In this document: positions 58,015-64,000 of the stretch, piece after piece
How the letters are laid out: every line of letters begins with the position of its first letter
Position numbering within the stretch: position 1 is the first letter of the stretch
Source of the DNA: Siphonodentalium dalli
Taxonomy: Eukaryota > Mollusca > Scaphopoda > Gadilida > Siphonodentaliidae
Reading direction: 5' to 3'
Length of the DNA stretch: 64,000 nt
Assembly: GCA_032622095.1 (NCBI GenBank)
Contig: CP136064.1
Span: 127,895,605 to 127,959,604, forward strand
The notes under the pieces: generated by a model
What the model saw: the letters and a program-made list of their open reading frames with translations, nothing else
Told to the model about the DNA's origin: nothing
Database searches by the model: none
Translations under genes and position numbers: made by a program

Positions 58015-58906
58015 ATGAAGTTCCGGACTATGGTAAAAAAAAATTTGTCAGTGAGATGGGTCATCACAGAAAAATCTACTCTCTCTGGAAAAACGATCAA
58101 GGCTCGTTTAGTTGCAAGGGGGTTTGAGGAGAATACGGCTGCTTTGAAAACAGATTTCCCTACGTGTTCTAAGGAAAGTCTTCGAAGTTCGACTAATGTT
58201 ATCTATCATACATTGTAAAGACTGGAAAATAAATTCACTGGATTTCAAAGCAGCTTTCCTTCAAGGGAAAGACATTGGAAGGGATGTTTTTCTAAAACCA
58301 CCCGAGGAAGCGCAGGTTTCTTGCATTTGGAAACTTAATACTGCAGCCTATGGACTTGGAGATGCGTCCCGTGTCTGGTATTTAACTGTAAAAGATAAGC
58401 TGTTATCACTTGGAGTGAAGGCATGTAAATACGACCAAGCATTGTTGTACTGGATGCACGACAACCAGTTACATGGTATGATTGCATGCCATGTGGATGA
58501 CTTCTTATGGTGTGGCTCATATTTATTCAAGGAAAAGATTATTCAATCTCTGAGAAATGAATTTCAAATTAGCAAGGAGTCCTCAGATGTGTTCAAATTC
58601 CTTGGACTCAGTTTGGAACAAGAAAGCGATGGAATAACTCTGAATCAAGGACAATATATAAATGATGTTAAATACACTTCAACAACGACACAAAGAAAGG
58701 TTGATAAGTGTCAGAGTTTAAATGAAGAAGAAATAAAACAGCTCAGATCTATCATTGGTCAACTTAATTGGAAAACTAGTCAGAGTCGTCCCGATTTGAC
58801 TTACGATGCATGTGATCTCAGTACGAAGCTGAAGAATTGTACGATTCAAGATCTTCAACTCTCCAACAAAGTCATAAAGAAAATGAAGTCAGACGTACGT
58901 TGTTAA
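58015..58906 (+). pseudogene. copia reverse transcriptase
   Basis: Two overlapping frames. The first (58,015-58,218) has SVRWVITEKS and KARLVARGFEE. The second (58,196-58,906) has DFKAAFLQGK, YGLGDASRVWY, HVDDFLW (the catalytic YxDD position with His first), FKFLGLSLEQ and GQLNWKTSQSRPDLTYDAC, all typical of RVT_2. A frameshift near 58,200 separates them, so it is inactive. Confidence 0.85.
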
Positions 58907-58934
58907 AATCAAATTTAAATGTCTTGGAAACATA

Positions 58935-59440
58935 TTGGACTCTCACATTGTGTGCTTCAGTGATGGTTCTTTCAACAATCTTCCAAACTGTGGATCACAA
59001 GGAGGTTTCATAATCTTCTTGGTCAATAATGACAATATTGCCTCACCTAGCTATTGCTTGGAAATCAGTAAAGATCAAACGTGTAGTGAAGAGTACTCTT
59101 GCAGCAGAAACACTATCTCTATTAAGTGGAGCTGAATTCAGTTATCTCATCAAATGTACCCTTCATGTGTTATTCACTGATAATGACAAACTATTTCCAA
59201 TAATATGTTTGACGGACAACAAGTCAATAGTTGAATCAGTTAATTCTACAGCTCTTGTTAGTGACAAAAGACTGCGAATCGACACCTGCATTTTGAGAGA
59301 AATACTGTTGAACTGAACAAAGAAGTTTCTGCCATTCAGTGGATAAGCAAAGATCAACAAATCGCAGACTGTCTAACAGAATCAAATGCTCCAAGGTTGA
59401 AGCTTTTGCAGACCTTAGAGCAGTCCAAACTTATCATTTG
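58935..59440 (+). pseudogene. copia RNase H
   Basis: VCFSDGSFNNL and GSQGG (first catalytic Asp) in one frame. After a frameshift near 59,060 come KSTLAAETLSL (catalytic Glu), CLTDNKS (Asp) and DKRLRID. Stops follow 59,316, and the tail decays into QTLEQSKLII-like codons before the polypurine tract. Confidence 0.78.
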
Positions 59441-59488
59441 ATAAAGTGAAGGACAATTATGTAATATAGTGTAAATTCGTTAAACAGA

Positions 59489-59508
59489 AAACAATAGGAG
59501 AAACAAAA
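59489..59508 (+). other. Polypurine tract of copia element
   Basis: A purine-rich AGGAGAAACAAAA run immediately before the 3' LTR, the expected plus-strand primer position. Confidence 0.6.
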
Positions 59509-59691
59509 TGTGACTTGGATCTGATCCGCTTCCCAATCTTGTATGAATCCTGTTCCGGTTTCCTGTTCCTGTTTTTAGTAAAAGGGAGACATAAAATGGT
59601 GGACAATGATGAAGTGGCAATAAATCTAGGGAGTAGATAAAGACTGTTTGTAACTGTGTATATCAACATGAGCTCTACTACCATTTAATAA
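59509..59691 (+). repeat. 3' LTR of copia element
   Basis: 183 bp, TGTGACTTGG to CCATTTAATAA. It differs from the 5' LTR by about ten substitutions and an extra TAACTGTG. Confidence 0.85.
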
Positions 59692-59704
59692 GTGGGGTGT
59701 ATAT

Positions 59705-60882
59705 CAGGGTTGGGGTAATCATCGTAATCAGTAATCGTAATCAAAGTAATCGATTACAAAATTTGGAGTAATCATCTGTAAACAGTAATCATGGCATTTT
59801 CTGATTACAAGTAATCGTAATCGATTACTTTCAAATGTACCTGTAATCATGATTACATTATGATTACTTTTACTAACATATGCATGTGGATGGATATTGG
59901 ATACTAATAGTCTCATAATGTAGTACTGTGGAGTGTGCACAGATACAAGCAACATATCAGAAAGTTAGTACAATTGTTTCATGTGTTATGTTAGTGGTAA
60001 ACTGTGTACATTCTCGCAGTGGACACAGATACTAACACACAAATGCTGTATTGTTGAATACAGCATGGATGGCAATAAACTTGTGATACAGACAATGAAA
60101 TGTTCTAAAGTGAATAAAAGAGCCTAGGCAACTTCAATTAGGATTAAATATTATTGGGACTGCTGCAGACAATAGATGTAGAGTCACACGGGTACAATAG
60201 GGCTAATTAACTGAACAAAGCAGGTGTGATGTACATCAGTAGTCCTACTTAGCTAGTTTGTCATTTACTGCACTCATGGAGTTAAGCCGCATTTAATCCT
60301 CAATAATTATGGATGATCATCAATATGGATGATCATCAAATAAACCTTAGAGTTGTTCTCATTGTGTTGGGTATTGAATCTAACAGAACATGCAAATAAT
60401 TTATAATTGATTCCAATGATATTTTCATAAATAGTATACGTTAGTTGCAATTAAAAATATATTTACAAAAATAAATACACATAAAACATAATATACTTCC
60501 AATATGTTTTTGTACAACTTCATGATGAAACCTCACCAATACATGTAAATGTAAAAAGTTTATGTGCTTATTGTTTGCTTCTTTCTGTTATTTCAGTCGT
60601 TTCTTGTTTCCATGTTTATATGTAGTGATGTTTTTATTCAATAAATTTTATATTTTAATTTGATTTATTTCATTTGTTATTCCTATGCGATCAAAATGTT
60701 TGGAAACTAATAATTATAATCAGATGTAATCGAAAAGTAATCAATTACATTTACTAAAGTAATTGTAATTGTAACCGGTTGCATTGGAAAACATGTAATC
60801 AGTAATTGTAATCATAATCATGTAAACCAAAAGTAATTGTAATCGTAATCGATTACATTGGCATGTAATCGCCCCAACCCTG
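59705..60882. mobile_element. 1.18-kb non-autonomous hAT-like element rich in GTAATC
   Basis: Ends CAGGGTTGGGG...CCCCAACCCTG. The subterminal 150 bp on each side are arrays of GTAATC/GATTAC words with CGATTAC palindromes, in inverted orientation. TGTATAT lies at both flanks (near 59,697 and 60,885), a possible short target duplication. No transposase. The interior holds the 110-bp fragment shared with the minisatellite blocks. Confidence 0.75.
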
Positions 60883-61615
60883 GCTGTATATGTATATCAT
60901 GAGTGGGTATATGGTCATGGTGTGAATAAAAGGTATACAGGTAGTGACTGTATGGCCAACGGTGAGGTGATGCGTGCTGTATTGCTATATATAGAAGGTA
61001 TGTATGGTCAATGGTGAGGTGTCAATGTATACCTGGGGTGATTCTATAATCGGCATTGGTGGGTGTGTATTTACATTGTTTATATTTATGGGATATATGG
61101 CCATGGGTATGGCCGTTATGCATACAGGGAGTGATTGGATGCCAATTGTGAGGTGAATTGTTAAACAAGGAGTGACTGTATGACCACGAACGTTGTGGTT
61201 GAATTGTCTAGAGTAGGAGTATATTCAAGCCTGGTGTGTGTGAATGCATGGCTATGTGTGTGGGGCACTGGTATATATAAAATGGTTGTATGGCCATTGG
61301 TCAGGAGTATATGCATACACAGAGTTACTCTACGGTTATGGTTGCAGTGTATATGTATATCTTGGGTGGATATATGGCCATAAAATTGGCAAATAGATAT
61401 ACAGGGAGAGTATGGCCAATGGTGAGGCGAATAGGTATACAAGAAGTGACTTACAATCATGAATATGGTGAATATGTATACAGGAAGTGACTATATGTTC
61501 ATGGGTGAAGTGTATGAGTATACCTGGTGTACCTAAATGGTGACCCATGGCTGTGTAGTCATGTATGTGGTTTACAGGTAAACCCAATTGTGGTTGTATG
61601 GTCATGGGCGAGGTT
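60883..61615 (+). repeat. Minisatellite M, distal block
   Basis: The same family as 51,359-52,228 (GTATGGTCATG, GTATACAGGGAGTG, GTGAGGTG). Together with the 13 bp at 59,692-59,704 it is the continuation of the minisatellite split by the copia and hAT insertions. Confidence 0.72.
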
Positions 61616-61619
61616 AGTC

Positions 61620-62830
61620 AATCAATCTTGATGCAAATGGCCCAGAATTTGATGTTATTAAGCAGTTTTCACTAATCTCCTTGTTTGACTTTCTAAAAGG
61701 CCTACAGAAGAGCAGAGAATAATGTCCGGTATATATTCGAAAATATCATCTTTTCTACCAAATGTTTTCGACATTTTGCAAGCCAGCTTGAGTATATTTT
61801 TCTAAAAACACATAAATGTGGCGCATTTAAGACGGATCAAAACAATTAACACCATAGATAGTTCCATTTTACATGAAACAATTGTGCAAACCTGAAAAAT
61901 GATTTTTTGCTGATTTTTAGAGAAAATTCCAATAATTTTGGTAATGTAATAGTACCACTTATCCAAAAGGCATCATAAATGTTAGTATTCAATGAATATA
62001 TATGACAGAACAGCCAATTTTATTCATCATCCATGACTTTTAATCGATTGCATGACACTCTGTGACAATATTTACCATTTTCCATATTTTGGCTGCCATT
62101 TTGACAGCCATATTTAGCCAAAAGTGACAATTTTGGCTCCATTGTGTTGAAATATTCATGAGAAATGGTATGCCTCAATTAATATGCACAGTTCTGCTCA
62201 TTTCTTGTTGAAATATGACTAGAATCCAAATGGTGATTTTTTTGGTGAAATGTCATACAGCGTTCTGTCAAATCGAATTATTGAGGGATCGGAAGGGGCT
62301 GAGATCTCATGAATGGCATATTGCATTGCTCCAGTGATCAGTTAACATGAACAATACAAAATAAAGTCACATTTCCGAACCAGTTCCATACAGAAGAAAC
62401 TGGTCTAGATGATATTATTAAAAAAACGTAAATTTTTCCACTTTAATATGGTTGCCATTTTGACGGTCATCTTGAACAGGGAGTTTTAATTTCACCCTAA
62501 AAATGTTCCATTATATCTCACAGAGACATACTTACTGTATATGCCTAATTTTAAATCGCAGATTCCACGGTGAGATTAATTGTGACATTTAATAACTTAT
62601 ATAATCACAAAACGCTCTTTAAATTCAGAAAACCACTTAATATAAAAGATGGATTAAAGTGAAATTTCAGCGTGGCTCCATATATAATATATGAATATGT
62701 ACATATGTGCAAAATTTCATGCTTTAATCACGAAGTGAACAATTCTTTTACTAATCTACTCCACTAAATTGTCTGAAATACATCGCACTTAAACATGCCT
62801 GTAAATTTTCAATACAATTCTCCAATAAAT
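61620..62830 (-). repeat. Inverted, diverged copy of module A
   Basis: Reads as module A on the minus strand: GAGGCATACCAT...AACACAATGGAGCC near 62,175-62,138, AAACTCCCTGTTCAAGATGACC near 62,485, AAAGAGCGTTTTGTGATTAT near 62,620, GCCACGCTGAAATTTCAC near 62,675. Clearly older than the six forward copies. No nanos adjoins it inside the window. Confidence 0.78.
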
Positions 62831-63320
62831 GCAGACTGCAGGGTGTGTTGATTTATTAAAATTTTAAATCCTAGATGGCTGCTGGCGGCCGTGTTTTTCA
62901 CAATTTTTTTTTCAAATTCGATAGCTCCCATCTAGATGTGATTCTAAACAAGCTGTATATATTGAATGATAACAATTCTCCAATAAATGCAGGCTGCAGG
63001 GTGTGCCGATGGATTTAAATTTGAAATCCAAGATGGCTGCTGGCGGCTTTGGTTTTTAACAAATTTAAGAAAACATTGATGGCTCGCATCGAGAAGTCAC
63101 CCCCGAAGATCCAAATGCAGCTTGGTGATGATTGGATGAGAGATGTGACCTGTAGAGTGTGCTGACGGAAATTCTTGACAGATTACAGATGGACAAGGCT
63201 CATTACTCTGAAAATATGTACAAATCTCTGATTCAAAAGACAATATTTTGCGCCAATTCAGCCACCAAGTTTGGTGGTGATCAAGCAATGCTAACTGAAG
63301 GTGTCATCCGGAAAACAAGG
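62831..63320 (+). repeat. Degenerate satellite-S-like monomers
   Basis: TCTCCAATAAATGCAG occurs at 62,819 and 62,980, a 161-bp period equal to that of satellite S. Each copy carries ATGGCTGCTGGCGGC. A third, weaker monomer has TTGGTGATGATTGGATGAGA. Not coding. Confidence 0.68.
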
Positions 63321-64000
63321 TAATCCAAATCTCAAAGTAACGAGAGGCCGATCACGATCGGCAGATGTTTAACCCATACCTTGGCAATAGCGATTAGCTA
63401 TAACTGATAATTGTCAAAGATATGATCACAGGAATCCATATATCAGTGCCCAAATAATTTGTCTTTTAAGAAAGGGTTAAAGTATTTGGGGTGGGGGAGG
63501 AGTAGTTTTAAATCTCTTAACTCTGTCCCTATTCACACAAGGACCTCTCACTGTGAGATCCAATGGTTTAGTGATTTCGGAGGATATGTTTAACTCATTG
63601 GAAGCAAAAGTGATAAATCCATATCTCTGCCACTTTTGACATGCCAGATATTCAAAATTTATTCATTTCTAAAGAGAAATTATAATTTGTTGACGAGCCA
63701 GAAGCTTAGAACAACATACATGTAGGGGATTCCATCTCATATTTAAATGGTACTTTAATTACCCCCCTTCCCCCATTCTCCCCAGTTGTTATTTGTTTAT
63801 CAAACATGGACAGATCAGATCAGATATGACCTGTGTATTAAAATAAGATTAAGTGTTTCATAACATTGGTGTATGGTTTTCAAAAATATATGTAGTTTAT
63901 GCAATACAAAAGTATTATCTATATAATGTTATACAGACATAATATGATGAGGATGCTGGCCCCTATGACCCCTAAATCAAAACAGATTACCATAGTTCAT
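63321..64000. other. No recognisable feature
   Basis: AT-rich sequence without a supported gene, RNA or repeat family. A short GAGGCCGATCACGATCGGC palindrome lies near 63,341. Confidence 0.5.

Larger units (their letters stand above)
52229..59691 (+). mobile_element. Degenerate Ty1/copia LTR retrotransposon
   Basis: Order LTR - PBS - gag - protease - integrase - reverse transcriptase - RNase H - LTR; integrase before RT defines copia. The HVDD motif and RT sequence remind me of GalEa-type copia elements of aquatic animals (inference). Broken by stops, frameshifts and three nested insertions. The two LTRs differ at about ten positions plus an 8-bp indel, so the insertion is old. No convincing target-site duplication. 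Confidence 0.88.

Noticed and set aside
59705-59860. GTAATC array as a replication origin or CRISPR-like repeat
   Set aside because: Inverted arrays at both ends of one CAGGGTTGGGG-bounded element; explained as transposon termini.
61161-61605. His/Thr-rich frames over the distal minisatellite
   Set aside because: Produced by the repeated ATGGTCATG words; low complexity.
1-64000. tRNA, rRNA or snRNA genes
   Set aside because: I looked for the usual internal promoter words and conserved cores and found none that I could support by eye; a covariance-model scan would be decisive.

Overview
This is eukaryotic, metazoan DNA: AT-rich, dominated by repeats and transposon remains, with intron-less genes that carry TATA/initiator promoters and poly(A) signals. 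No phylum can be assigned from the sequence alone. A Ty1/copia element whose reverse transcriptase carries HVDD in place of YxDD, and the general repeat landscape, would fit a marine invertebrate (inference).

Positions 1-52,228 are a head-to-tail array of a 9-13 kb unit. Four units are complete (1-12,926; 12,927-22,332; 22,333-31,522; 31,523-42,700), a fifth is cut short (42,701-47,880), and a sixth lacks its first part (47,881-52,228). A complete unit holds, in order: (i) a minus-strand nanos gene with its own TATA/Inr promoter and poly(A) signal; (ii) a roughly 2 kb non-coding module A; (iii) a roughly 160-bp satellite S full of CCAAGATGGC motifs; (iv) a plus-strand, frame-broken gene B that encodes a basic protein of unknown function, probably transposon-derived; (v) A', a diverged second copy of module A; and (vi) a GTATGGTCATG-type minisatellite M next to the following nanos. 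There are five nanos copies. Four keep all eight zinc ligands; copy 3 has lost one (His to Tyr).

The units can be ordered by the insertions they carry. A 5'-truncated non-LTR retrotransposon (LINE) sits in gene B of units 1-3 with an 11-bp target duplication, and unit 4 has the empty site. Another LINE lies in module A of units 1-4; units 5 and 6 have the empty site. Unit 1 alone has a 4-kb insertion. Unit 4 alone has a 712-bp insertion with 9-bp direct repeats that carries a diverged gene-B relative. Unit 6 alone has a 1.55-kb piggyBac-like element. Nanos copies 4 and 5 share substitutions that separate them from copies 1-3.

From 52,229 to 59,691 lies a degenerate Ty1/copia retrotransposon (LTR, PBS, gag, protease, integrase, RT, RNase H, LTR), itself broken by a piggyBac-like MITE in gag and by a LINE between protease and integrase. 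The LINE in turn contains a Mutator-like element with 9-bp target duplications. A non-autonomous hAT-like element (59,705-60,882), more minisatellite, an inverted old copy of module A (61,620-62,830) and satellite-S-like monomers follow. I see nothing recognisable in the last 700 bases.

The main biological point is the tandem amplification of a germline translational repressor gene, with conserved core promoters, inside a transposon-rich composite repeat.
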